A program made the position numbers and the translations under genes. This document shows, in pieces, positions 17,691-26,779 of a stretch of 64,000 bases of DNA; within the stretch, counting starts at the first letter, position 1, and every line of letters begins with the position of its first letter. Under the pieces are notes generated by a model that was not told the DNA's origin, made no database searches, and worked only from the letters and a program-made list of their open reading frames with translations. Origin of the DNA: an uncultured Prevotella sp. Lineage in GTDB: Bacteria > Bacteroidota > Bacteroidia > Bacteroidales > Bacteroidaceae. The DNA lies in the NCBI GenBank assembly GCA_900550035.1, contig URQS01000002.1:24110-88109 (forward strand), written 5' to 3'.

Positions 17691-20600
17691 ATGAAACGAT
17701 TTCGTTTATATATAACCCTGTTTCTATGCGTGGTTAGCCATTTGATGGCTAACTCACAGACTGTATATCGTCTTGTAGATACAGCGATAGGTTTGCCTGA
17801 TGATGAGGTGAAGGGCTTTTTCTATGCGCCAGATGGCAGGTTGGGAATCCGTACTTCTTCTGGATTTTCTCTTTTTGATGGTTGCGCTTTTCGTGTGTTC
17901 TCGCCCATGGGTGCCAAGCCTTATCAGATGAACTATGTCACCACGCTTCCTCGTATCTATGTGGATGCAGAGCAGCGTGTATGGAGCAAGGAGCAGGGAC
18001 AGCTTTTGGTGTTCGACTTGAAGCGTGAGGCTTTCGAACCTCATGTGGACCAAGTGTTGGCTAATTGGGGCATCAAGGAACCTATCCGTGATTTTTTTGT
18101 GGATGAGGCTAAGGAATACTGGGCAGTTACCGTAACAGGAAAACTCTTGCATCAAGGGCGCCAAATAGCGTTGAGGACGCAAGGATTACGAGATATATGC
18201 CGACAGGGCGATAGGGTATGGATGGTTTATAGCGATGGCTATTTGGTAGGTGTGGATGCCCATACTTATCAAATGAAATCCACCACCCGCTTATGGAAGA
18301 AGCCTGTGCTGCCTCGTGATTTCGTTAGATTCGCCCAAAAAGGACAACAACTTTGGGTGATGTGGGACCATGGTGTGGCCTCTTATCTCCCTAAGCAGAA
18401 CCGATGGCTGCAGCGATATAGCGATGAGTATCATACTTTTACCACTTTGGCAGTTTCTTCTGAGGGAAAAGTATTCTTGGGTGTGCGCCAAATGGGGCTT
18501 GTAACTATCGAGCCAAATGGAAAGCAGAACCATCAAGCCTCTTTTCCTATAATGAACGGAGCCCTTGTGGCAGACGATATTCAGAGCATTGCTTATGAAC
18601 GAGGAAATCTAGTGCTTGGATTTTATTATAAAGGCATGGCTCTCCATAATGCCAACATGCAAGGTTTCCCTTTCTATGCCTTCAGCCAGTTTCAGGCTGA
18701 CGGATTAGGCTTTTATAGGGCTTCTTGTACCAGTGGTGGCAATGTTTGCTTGGCATTCCCCCAACAAGTACTGACCTTTAATCCTTACCAGATAACTTTG
18801 CAACCTTTACTGGGAACGGGTGCTGGCGATGACTTTATCCAGAGCTTTACGGATAGCCGGGGCAGGGTATGGGTAGGTACATTCCGCAAGGGAATCTATC
18901 TGAAGGATGGCGATAAGGTGAGCCATTTCATGCAAGAGGATGTGCCCAACAAAGACATTGACTACAACATTGTGCGCGACTTTGCAGAAGATCATCAGCA
19001 TCAGATATGGGTTTGTTATCATGGAGGCGTAGGCCGTTTTGATGAGCAGGCTAAGCGTATCTTTCCTTTGCAAAACAAGCTTTTTGTAGGTAATACGAAC
19101 ATCAATACCATTGCTTTTGATAGGCTACATCGTTTGTGGACTGCAACCAATAAGGGACTTATCATGGATAATCAATTGAAACTGAAAGCAGTTTGCAAGG
19201 CGCTTGTCATAGATAAGCAAGGATGGGTATGGGTAGGCACCTTGAATGGCGTTTATGCCTTTGATACCCATAGAGCCAAGACTTATCGGTACGGCAAGGA
19301 AGAAGGCATGACCAATGAGATGATACAAGACTTGGTAGTGGATAAACTCGGGGATGTTTGGGCTACTACAGCCAATGGGCTTTGTCGATTCCGTCGCACT
19401 CGTTCTTCAGAACAGCCTTTTTCCTTGACCATGTTTGACAGTCAGAACAAATTGGGCGATGCCAAGTTCTTGCCGCAGACTGCTGCCAGCATGGCAAACG
19501 GCAATCTCTTTTTGGGCAGTGCTATGGGATTCTATGTTGTAGATCCCGCCCAAGTGAAGGACATGAAATATACAGGTCATCCTGTGTTCACATCCCTATT
19601 GGTGAACAACCAAGAAGTGATGGCTGGTAGGAAATATGATGGCAGAGTTATCTTACCTTTTGCCTTGAGTGCTACCAAGAAGATTGTGCTGGAACATGAT
19701 GAGAACTTCATCACCATTCATTTCTCGGGGTTGAACTTTGACATGCCTCATCATACCTATTATAAATATAGGCTCCATGGGGTAAATGACGATTGGATAG
19801 AGATAAGTCCGCAAGACGGAATAGGCAGGGCAAACTATACCGACTTGTCTCCTGGCACTTACGAGTTAGAAGTCTATTCGGCAGGTCTCGACAAAGTATG
19901 GAGCAAGCAATCGGCTACCTTGGAGATAGAGGTGCTGGCTCCGCTTTGGGCTACCTGGTGGGCCAAACTCTTGTACTTCCTGACGTTCATTGCCATCATT
20001 GCCTTTGGTATTCGCTGGAAGATTGAGCAGAACCGCAAGCGCATGGAGAATGAGAAATACAAGGAGTTGGAGGAGATGAAATATCGTTTCTTCACCAACA
20101 TCAGCCACGAGTTCCGCACGCTGCTCACTCTCATCATAACACCTTTAGGAAGTATATTGCGCCGGACCGAAGACGACGATATGCGCTCTAAGCTTTCGGC
20201 TGTCAATAAGAATGCGGGCGAACTCCTGCAGCTTGTAAATCAGTTGCTCGACTTCCGCAAGATGGAGATGAAAGGCGAACGTCTGAATCTTGTAGGCGGC
20301 AATATTGATGAGTTTGTGGAGTATACCATCCGGAAGTTTTCTCCGCTGTCAGAACAGAAAGGCATTGCTTTGCGGTTTGTAAACAATGCCGACGGACTGT
20401 TCATGCTGTTCGATCGCGACAAGATGGCTAAGATTTTGGCAAACCTTCTGTCCAACGCCTTCAAATATACCGATGCTGGCGGCACTGTTACTGTGAGTAT
20501 ATCAACAACCATACAAGACAGCCGTCGATACTTGCAGACGACAGTATCAGACACAGGATGCGGCATAACCGAATCCGACCGTAAGCATTTGTTCGAACGA

Positions 20601-21602
20601 TTCTTCCGTTCAGACCACCAAAACACTACCAATGTTGGTTCTGGCATCGGACTTAATATGGTTGCCGAATATGTACACATGCATAAGGGTGAAATAAAAG
20701 TGGAGAGCCAAACAGGCAAGGGCAGCAAATTTATTGTGCTGTTGCCAACCGACCTGAAGAATACAACGGCAGCAGCAACTGACGATATTGCCAAGCAGTC
20801 GGCATCAGCAACAGAGGATAAGACATTGGCATGCTCGTCGTCAGCACAAACCATATCGTCGACAATACTTATAGTTGAGGACAACGATGAGTTCCGCAAC
20901 TTCATGGCGCAAGAGCTTAGTGCTATATATAATAAGGTATTATCGGCACGCGACGGCATTGAGGGTGCCATGCTTGCAGAAGAACACACCCCCAATATTA
21001 TTGTGAGCGACGTTATGATGCCACGTATGAATGGAGTGGACATGTGTCGAAGAATAAAAGAGAACCTCACTACTTCGCACATTCCCGTGATATTGCTTAC
21101 AGCCTGGAGCACCGACAAGGCTCGCAAGGAGGGCTATCGTGCCGGAGCCGATGCCTATATAGCAAAGCCATTTGACATGGAAATGCTCATTGTGCGCATC
21201 AACAACTTGCTGGAGAAGCAGGAGAAACGCCAGCGCGACTTCTCGCACAACCTCTCGCTTGACGCCAAGAGCATAGCCAACTCACCGCATGACGAGGAAT
21301 TCCTTCAGCAGGTGATATCATGTATTGAGAAGAATATCAGCAACAGCGAATACACAATCGACTCTTTAGCTCACGATATTCTTATGTCGCGAATGAGTAT
21401 GTATCGCAAGATGAAGTCGCTCACGGGTCAGACTCCTGCCGATTTTATACGTACTGTAAGGCTTAAGTCGGCTGCCCAACTATTGAAGTCCGGTCAGTGT
21501 AATGTATCCGAAGCATGCTGGAGCACTGGCTTTGCATCGCCACAAAACTTTGCGAAACACTTTAAGGAAATGTTTGGTGTATTACCTTCGCAATATTCTT
21601 GA
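17691..21602 (+). CDS. Hybrid two-component system sensor/AraC-type regulator
   Basis: 1303 residues, standard for this class. A signal peptide is followed by a periplasmic sensor of two beta-propellers (about residues 25-680, repeats such as SRGRVWVGTFRKGIYL and KQGWVWVGTLNGVYAFD). A Y_Y_Y domain follows near 690-755 and a membrane helix near 760-785 (LLYFLTFIAIIAFG). The kinase has its H-box at H806 (ISHEFRTLLTLI) and an ATPase domain near 920-1020 (DTGCGI, GSGIGLNMV). A receiver domain has phospho-acceptor D1107 (SDVMMPRMNG), and an AraC DNA-binding domain ends the protein. It should sense a glycan fragment and activate the adjacent locus. The usual Pro after HEFRT is Leu here. Asp codons switch from mainly GAT to mainly GAC near 20100, suggesting recombination. 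Confidence 0.95.
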   Translation: MKRFRLYITLFLCVVSHLMANSQTVYRLVDTAIGLPDDEVKGFFYAPDGRLGIRTSSGFSLFDGCAFRVFSPMGAKPYQMNYVTTLPRIYVDAEQRVWSKEQGQLLVFDLKREAFEPHVDQVLANWGIKEPIRDFFVDEAKEYWAVTVTGKLLHQGRQIALRTQGLRDICRQGDRVWMVYSDGYLVGVDAHTYQMKSTTRLWKKPVLPRDFVRFAQKGQQLWVMWDHGVASYLPKQNRWLQRYSDEYHTFTTLAVSSEGKVFLGVRQMGLVTIEPNGKQNHQASFPIMNGALVADDIQSIAYERGNLVLGFYYKGMALHNANMQGFPFYAFSQFQADGLGFYRASCTSGGNVCLAFPQQVLTFNPYQITLQPLLGTGAGDDFIQSFTDSRGRVWVGTFRKGIYLKDGDKVSHFMQEDVPNKDIDYNIVRDFAEDHQHQIWVCYHGGVGRFDEQAKRIFPLQNKLFVGNTNINTIAFDRLHRLWTATNKGLIMDNQLKLKAVCKALVIDKQGWVWVGTLNGVYAFDTHRAKTYRYGKEEGMTNEMIQDLVVDKLGDVWATTANGLCRFRRTRSSEQPFSLTMFDSQNKLGDAKFLPQTAASMANGNLFLGSAMGFYVVDPAQVKDMKYTGHPVFTSLLVNNQEVMAGRKYDGRVILPFALSATKKIVLEHDENFITIHFSGLNFDMPHHTYYKYRLHGVNDDWIEISPQDGIGRANYTDLSPGTYELEVYSAGLDKVWSKQSATLEIEVLAPLWATWWAKLLYFLTFIAIIAFGIRWKIEQNRKRMENEKYKELEEMKYRFFTNISHEFRTLLTLIITPLGSILRRTEDDDMRSKLSAVNKNAGELLQLVNQLLDFRKMEMKGERLNLVGGNIDEFVEYTIRKFSPLSEQKGIALRFVNNADGLFMLFDRDKMAKILANLLSNAFKYTDAGGTVTVSISTTIQDSRRYLQTTVSDTGCGITESDRKHLFERFFRSDHQNTTNVGSGIGLNMVAEYVHMHKGEIKVESQTGKGSKFIVLLPTDLKNTTAAATDDIAKQSASATEDKTLACSSSAQTISSTILIVEDNDEFRNFMAQELSAIYNKVLSARDGIEGAMLAEEHTPNIIVSDVMMPRMNGVDMCRRIKENLTTSHIPVILLTAWSTDKARKEGYRAGADAYIAKPFDMEMLIVRINNLLEKQEKRQRDFSHNLSLDAKSIANSPHDEEFLQQVISCIEKNISNSEYTIDSLAHDILMSRMSMYRKMKSLTGQTPADFIRTVRLKSAAQLLKSGQCNVSEACWSTGFASPQNFAKHFKEMFGVLPSQYS

Positions 21603-21711
21603 CATTCAATGTTACATTTAACATACATGGCTGAAATGTAACAATTGTTCTTTGAGACGTTTGACATACATCGTTGGTATGATTCATACATACGGTTGTA
21701 AGGTTTAGCGA

Positions 21712-21719
21712 TAACTTTG
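21712..21719 (+). promoter_or_regulatory. Bacteroidota -7 element before the ECF sigma factor
   Basis: TAACTTTG lies 29 bases before the sigma-factor start. Confidence 0.45.
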
Positions 21720-21748
21720 CAACCGTAAACCCAAATAACTAAAAACGT

Positions 21749-22264
21749 ATGAATTCAAAAGCCAACCCCCAACGTCAACTTATAGCTGATTTCTTCACAG
21801 CTCACAATGTGGAACTTGTAAACTATACGATTGCCCGTCTTGGCAATCGTGAGGAGAGCGAGGACCTCGTTCAGGAAGTGTTCATAAAGCTTTTAGCTTT
21901 TGATGGCATGATAAAAGAGGCAACTATCAAATCATTTGCCTTTACCATTGCCACAAATAAAATCAAGGATGTGTTGCGCCGACGTATCTATCGTCATAAC
22001 ATGGAAGAGAACACCAAGTATGAGATGGAGTTGCAGCACAGCGATGTAGAGCGCACCACCGAATATCACGAGACATTGACCATTGTCAATCAATCTATCA
22101 AGAAGCTCACACCTGCCTGTGCCAAGGTGTACTGCATGAGCTTGTTTGACGATGTTGCTGCCAGCGATATTGCCCAGAAATTGAATGTGTCAAAACGTAC
22201 TGTCGAGGCACAGTTGTTTGCTTCGCGCAAACAGATGAGGAGCATGCTCAAGGCGGCAATGTAA
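21749..22264 (+). CDS. ECF-type RNA polymerase sigma factor
   Basis: 171 residues. Sigma region 2 is at about 10-80 (AHNVELVNYTIARLGNREES, then EDLVQEVFIKLL, the ECF -10-recognition helix) and region 4 at about 105-165 (KKLTPACAKVYCMSLFDDVA, SDIAQKLNVSKRTVEAQLFA). It would direct polymerase to a special promoter set. In Bacteroidota such factors usually sit beside a FecR-type anti-sigma gene and a SusC; here the next gene is the heparinase-like lyase 80 bases on and no anti-sigma gene is in the window. It may control the downstream lyase-GH97 pair or be held by a membrane partner elsewhere. Confidence 0.9.
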   Translation: MNSKANPQRQLIADFFTAHNVELVNYTIARLGNREESEDLVQEVFIKLLAFDGMIKEATIKSFAFTIATNKIKDVLRRRIYRHNMEENTKYEMELQHSDVERTTEYHETLTIVNQSIKKLTPACAKVYCMSLFDDVAASDIAQKLNVSKRTVEAQLFASRKQMRSMLKAAM

Positions 22265-22344
22265 CCAACATGGTTTTTCTTGTTACGTATTTGAATTCTG
22301 CAATTCGTAATATAATCGAACTTGAGAACAGAAAACCCAAAATT

Positions 22345-24690
22345 ATGAAACAAAAAAAATTATACGTAGTAATCTGGTTGCTCTGCATATGCATAAATGC
22401 AACGGCTAAGAAAAAGACCGACAGCCCGGAGATTGTAAAGCTCAAGGGCAAGATAGAGAATGTGATGGCGAAGGTGGATAAGCAACCCGACTGGCTCTAC
22501 TCTCGATTGCAGATGTATTGGAAGACCCAGGCATCTGATGTCTTTGTGAATGGGGAGACATTCTCTCATCCTGGAGGAGCTAAAGCGGCAGGTCCTACCG
22601 TGAAATATAATGGCTCACGAAGCACGGCATCTCAATACAATCGCCCTAAGCTGGAGGATATTGTTCCTTACGATGACGATGAGCAGGGCAGCGTGACTTA
22701 CATCAACAAGGCTACAGGAAAGATGGAGAAGACTTCTCCAGCCAAGACGGGATGCAATCTGGCAGGTGTGAACCGTCAGATTATCGGCATCGCCCGTGAC
22801 GCCGCTCGCATCTATGCTGCCACTGGCGATATGCGCTATGGGCAGATGGCAGCCAAGGTGTTCGATGTCTATATGAAAGGCATTGCCTATCGCAATGTGC
22901 CTATCGACTTGAACCATGGTCATCAGCAAACGTTGGTGGGCATGACTACCTTTGAGGTTATCCACGAGGATGCCATCAACGAACTCACCCAGATGTATCC
23001 CCTTATCAGGAATCTCGTGAAGGACGACCAAGCCGTCATCGAGGCTGGTTTCAAGAAGTGGGCAGAGAACATCATCGCCAACGGTGTGCCTCACAACAAC
23101 TGGAATTTGTTTCAGGCTGACTTCATCGTAAAGATAGCCTTGGTATTGCAAGACGACCAGGCATACGCTGATGGCAAGGGCAAGCAATACTACTTGGATT
23201 ATATCGTAAATCAAAATAGTATTCGCCAGTGGAGCATGAACAGGCTCATCGACTTCGGCTTTGACGCCAAGAGCAAGACTTGGTATGAGTCGCCAGGCTA
23301 CAGCACCACGGTATTGAGCAGTATCTGCGATTTCGCCAACATGCTGGACAAGAAGGCTAGCATCGACCTCTTCAAGCAGCGTCCTATCCTAAAGGATGCC
23401 GTGAAGACATCTGCCGAATATCTCTTCCCTAACCGGATGATTGCTGGTTTCGGAGATACTCATCCTGGTTATCTCAATACGGGTGGCATCGACCATATCT
23501 TGCAGTATGCTACTCGCCATAAGGACAAGAACCTTGTCTCTGAGATGAATATTCTGAAGAGTGCCGTGGCTCCCAAGGCACCTGTCTCAGAGATTGAGGC
23601 ATATACGAGCACCCTGTTCTATGCTCCTAATGTATCGTGGATAGCGATGCGAAGTGGCATGGACAAACAGCACGACTTGATGGCTTCCGTCAATGCCAGC
23701 CTTGGCAACCATCAGCATGCCAACGGCATCTCGCTCGAACTTTATGGCAAGGGATATGTCTTGGGCCCAGATGCAGGTATCGGCAAGAATCTATATAGCG
23801 GATTGGATTATCTCGAATACTATTCGCAGATGCCGGCTCACAATACGGTGGTGGTAGATGGCGTTTCGAGCTATCCGGTCATGATGTCGCAGCATAGCTT
23901 CAAGGTGGTGGCTTCATATCCTGAGGTAAGCGCAGAGAAGCCTGCAAGCAAGAAGCTGTCCGAGCAGAAGGAGCGAATGACATACGCCACAGTGAGCTTC
24001 ATCGAACCGGAGACTCAATCATTGCAGCAGCGCACCACTGCCGTCATCAAGACTTCCGACAAGGGTGGCTACTACGTAGACGTGTTCCGCAGCCGTAAGC
24101 AGGATGGCAGCGACAAGACCCACGACTATTTCTATCATAACCTGGGACAGCAAATGCTGATCACAGATGCTGCCACAGACAAGCCTCTCGACATGAAGCC
24201 TACCGAAGAACTCGCCTTTGCCGGGGGCCATCTGTATGCTTATTCCTATATATATAATAAGGAGTGCGCCGAGATGACATCTTCTGTAAAGACTCGGTTC
24301 GTCACTAAGATAGAAGACGAAAAGGTGGTTGCTGCAATGGACGGCCAACGCGAGATAACCATGACGGTGTGGATGAAAGCCGACACCGACCGAACCATAT
24401 TCAAGGCTCTGTCGCCTGCCAACCTCGAATACGAGCGTATGCCCAACCAGCCATATAAGGTTATCGACCAACCGGTATTGACTTTTGTGGCACGACAGAA
24501 AGGCGAGGCATGGAACCATCCCTTCGTATGCGTGTACGAACCAAGTTCTGACACCGAACCGGGCGACATAGCATCGGTAGATTACTTTACTCCGAGAGAG
24601 CAGGGTGCCGTAGGCATCATCGTAAAGCTGAAGAACGGAACCGAGCAGCGTATCGTATGCTTGGAGAACGGAAATGTCGAAACAAAATAA
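22345..24690 (+). CDS. Heparinase II/III-type polysaccharide lyase
   Basis: 781 residues from the ATG at 22345 (MKQKKLYVVIWLLCICINAT, a signal peptide). The frame is open from 22270, but the extra 25 residues do not resemble a leader. The N-terminal half is an alpha-toroid (GVNRQIIGIARDAARIYAAT, NHGHQQTLVGMTTFEVIHED, HNNWNLFQADFIVKIALVLQ). The C-terminal beta half has the heparinase signature NHQHANGISLELYGKGYVLG. Candidate catalytic residues are the His of NHGH, the Tyr of YESPGYST, and H/N residues in HNNWN. It should cut uronate-containing polysaccharide by beta-elimination. PL33 or a related family fits best, at low confidence. It is followed by GH97 after 11 bases. Confidence 0.82.
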   Translation: MKQKKLYVVIWLLCICINATAKKKTDSPEIVKLKGKIENVMAKVDKQPDWLYSRLQMYWKTQASDVFVNGETFSHPGGAKAAGPTVKYNGSRSTASQYNRPKLEDIVPYDDDEQGSVTYINKATGKMEKTSPAKTGCNLAGVNRQIIGIARDAARIYAATGDMRYGQMAAKVFDVYMKGIAYRNVPIDLNHGHQQTLVGMTTFEVIHEDAINELTQMYPLIRNLVKDDQAVIEAGFKKWAENIIANGVPHNNWNLFQADFIVKIALVLQDDQAYADGKGKQYYLDYIVNQNSIRQWSMNRLIDFGFDAKSKTWYESPGYSTTVLSSICDFANMLDKKASIDLFKQRPILKDAVKTSAEYLFPNRMIAGFGDTHPGYLNTGGIDHILQYATRHKDKNLVSEMNILKSAVAPKAPVSEIEAYTSTLFYAPNVSWIAMRSGMDKQHDLMASVNASLGNHQHANGISLELYGKGYVLGPDAGIGKNLYSGLDYLEYYSQMPAHNTVVVDGVSSYPVMMSQHSFKVVASYPEVSAEKPASKKLSEQKERMTYATVSFIEPETQSLQQRTTAVIKTSDKGGYYVDVFRSRKQDGSDKTHDYFYHNLGQQMLITDAATDKPLDMKPTEELAFAGGHLYAYSYIYNKECAEMTSSVKTRFVTKIEDEKVVAAMDGQREITMTVWMKADTDRTIFKALSPANLEYERMPNQPYKVIDQPVLTFVARQKGEAWNHPFVCVYEPSSDTEPGDIASVDYFTPREQGAVGIIVKLKNGTEQRIVCLENGNVETK

Positions 24691-24701
24691 AAATAATCCT
24701 T

Positions 24702-26633
24702 ATGAACTATATATATTATATATTCCGTCGCTTGTCGGTTGTCTGCTCGATGCTTATGGCAGCGCTGACGGTGCATGCGCAAGAGTCGTTGCAGTCGCCC
24801 GATGGCAAATACACATTCGTGTTCGCCACAAAGAAGGGACAGCTCACCTACTCTCTCTCCTATAGCGGCAAGACCATTATAGAACAAGGCGAGCTGGGTG
24901 TCAACATCGACAACCACCTTGTGGAGTCGGCTATGGGCATACCGGTGGATACCAACCGTGTGTGGACCAAGGGAATGGAAGTAATCAATGTGACCCGTCT
25001 GAGCGAAGACAATACTTGGAAGCCAGTCTATGGCGAGTATGCCCAGATACGTGACCACTACAATGAGATGACCATACACCTGATAAAGGGTGGCAATCAC
25101 AACAACAGCTCTAACGGTTACGACAAGCGCCAACAGTATCTCTTCGACATCATCGTACGTGCCTACGATGAGGGTGTAGCCATACGCTACCACTTCCCCG
25201 AGGCTACAAATGGACTGTTTATGCACATCACATCCGACCTCACGTCCTTCGCATTCGCTCCAGGTGCAGAGGCTTGGCACTTTGCCTGGGCACAATCGCA
25301 CGCCGAACGTGTGCCTCTGATCAAGAGCCAGCCTGCATGGCGCGAAAAGGCAGAGCGTCCGCTGACGCTCCGTCTTGCCAATGGCTTGTATGCAGCAATA
25401 GGCGAGGCTGCCCTGAGCGACTTTGTACGAGGCAAGCTACAACTTGTCGACGACAACAAGCTGCAAATGGCTCTGTACGATTCTGCCGACATCATCACCG
25501 CCTACGACATGCCGTGGCGATATATTATGGTGGGCGAGAAGGCTGTCGACCTTATCAACAACAAGCAGATGGGGCTCAATCTCAATGCGCCTTGCAAGAT
25601 ACAAAATACCTCTTGGATTCGTCCCGGCAAGGCTTTCCGTGTGTGCCGACTGGATATGAAGACTTGCATGGAGGGTGTGGACTTCTGTGTGGATAGAGGT
25701 CTTCAGTACATCGAGCTTGATGCAGGTTGGTATGGTCCAGAGATGAAGATGTCTTCTTCTGCCTTGAAAGTATTGGAAACTCGCGACATTGATATGCCAA
25801 AGCTCTGCCAGTATGCCAAGAGCAAGGGCATCGGCGTGTGGGTTTATGTCAACCAGAGAGCCTTGTATCAAGAGCTTGACCAGCTTTTGCCGCTCTATGA
25901 GAAGTGGGGCATCAGTGGCATCAAGTTTGGCTTTGTGCAGATAGGTTCGCAGGAGTGGACCACTTGGCTTCACAATGCCGTAAAGAAATGTGCCGACTAT
26001 CACATCATGGTGGATATCCACGATGAGTATCGTCCTACGGGATGGAGCCGCACTTATCCTAATCTCATGACGCAAGAAGGTATCGGAGGCAATGAGGAAA
26101 TGCCAGATGCTGAGCACAACACGGTGCTACCCTTCACCCGATTCCTCTGCGGACCTGCCGACTACACTCCATGCTACTTCAACGGCAGAGTGAAGAACAC
26201 CAAGGCACACCAGTTGGCCATGCCAGTAGTGTATTACAGTCCGATAACATTCCTCTACTGGTACGACCTGCCCAATGTATATAAAGGCGAGACGGAACTC
26301 GACTTCTGGAAGCATTGCCCAACGGTGTGGGACGAGAGCAAGGCTCTCGACGGCGAGATAGGCGAATACATAGTCCAGGCACGCCGTTCGGGCAACGAAT
26401 GGTTTGTCGGCGCCATGAACGGATTGCAACCACGCGACATAACAATCGCAACATCGCGATTCCTTCAACATGGCAAACGCTATCGTATGGAGGTATACAA
26501 CGACGACCCCTCGCTCAATACACGCACCAAGGTGTCATCCACCATCATGAACATCAAGGCTGGCAAGACCCTCCGTCTGCATCTGCAGCCATCGGGCGGC
26601 GCGGCTTTGCGCTTTGTATTAATGGACAAATAA
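24702..26633 (+). CDS. Glycoside hydrolase family 97
   Basis: 643 residues starting at the ATG at 24702, 11 bases after the lyase stop; an earlier in-frame ATG at 24657 lies inside the lyase gene. A signal peptide ends near VHAQ. An N-terminal beta-super-sandwich follows (SLQSPDGKYTFVF, GELGVNIDNHLVES), then a TIM barrel (QYIELDAGWYGPEM, YHIMVDIHDEYRPTGWSRTY, LMTQEGIGGNEE, LAMPVVYYSPITFLYW) and a terminal beta domain. GH97 enzymes are alpha-glucosidases, alpha-galactosidases or relatives acting in the periplasm. At the position where many family members have KVDF, this protein reads KFGF, so the Asp of the retaining type is absent. Its mechanism and substrate may therefore differ. Confidence 0.92.
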   Translation: MNYIYYIFRRLSVVCSMLMAALTVHAQESLQSPDGKYTFVFATKKGQLTYSLSYSGKTIIEQGELGVNIDNHLVESAMGIPVDTNRVWTKGMEVINVTRLSEDNTWKPVYGEYAQIRDHYNEMTIHLIKGGNHNNSSNGYDKRQQYLFDIIVRAYDEGVAIRYHFPEATNGLFMHITSDLTSFAFAPGAEAWHFAWAQSHAERVPLIKSQPAWREKAERPLTLRLANGLYAAIGEAALSDFVRGKLQLVDDNKLQMALYDSADIITAYDMPWRYIMVGEKAVDLINNKQMGLNLNAPCKIQNTSWIRPGKAFRVCRLDMKTCMEGVDFCVDRGLQYIELDAGWYGPEMKMSSSALKVLETRDIDMPKLCQYAKSKGIGVWVYVNQRALYQELDQLLPLYEKWGISGIKFGFVQIGSQEWTTWLHNAVKKCADYHIMVDIHDEYRPTGWSRTYPNLMTQEGIGGNEEMPDAEHNTVLPFTRFLCGPADYTPCYFNGRVKNTKAHQLAMPVVYYSPITFLYWYDLPNVYKGETELDFWKHCPTVWDESKALDGEIGEYIVQARRSGNEWFVGAMNGLQPRDITIATSRFLQHGKRYRMEVYNDDPSLNTRTKVSSTIMNIKAGKTLRLHLQPSGGAALRFVLMDK

Positions 26634-26779
26634 CCCATAAAACACCCCTTTTGAAACCATGTTTTGCTTGTTTATCAAGGGTATAATGCCCCACAAGAAT
26701 GTTACTAATAAGGAAGATAAACCATCAATTCTTTTGGCTTCTGACTTTTTATTTGTAACTTCACAGCGCATTTCAAGAC

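Noticed and set aside
20240..21127. A 295-codon minus-strand frame inside the hybrid sensor gene
   Set aside because: Complement of the conserved kinase and receiver domains; no motif of its own.
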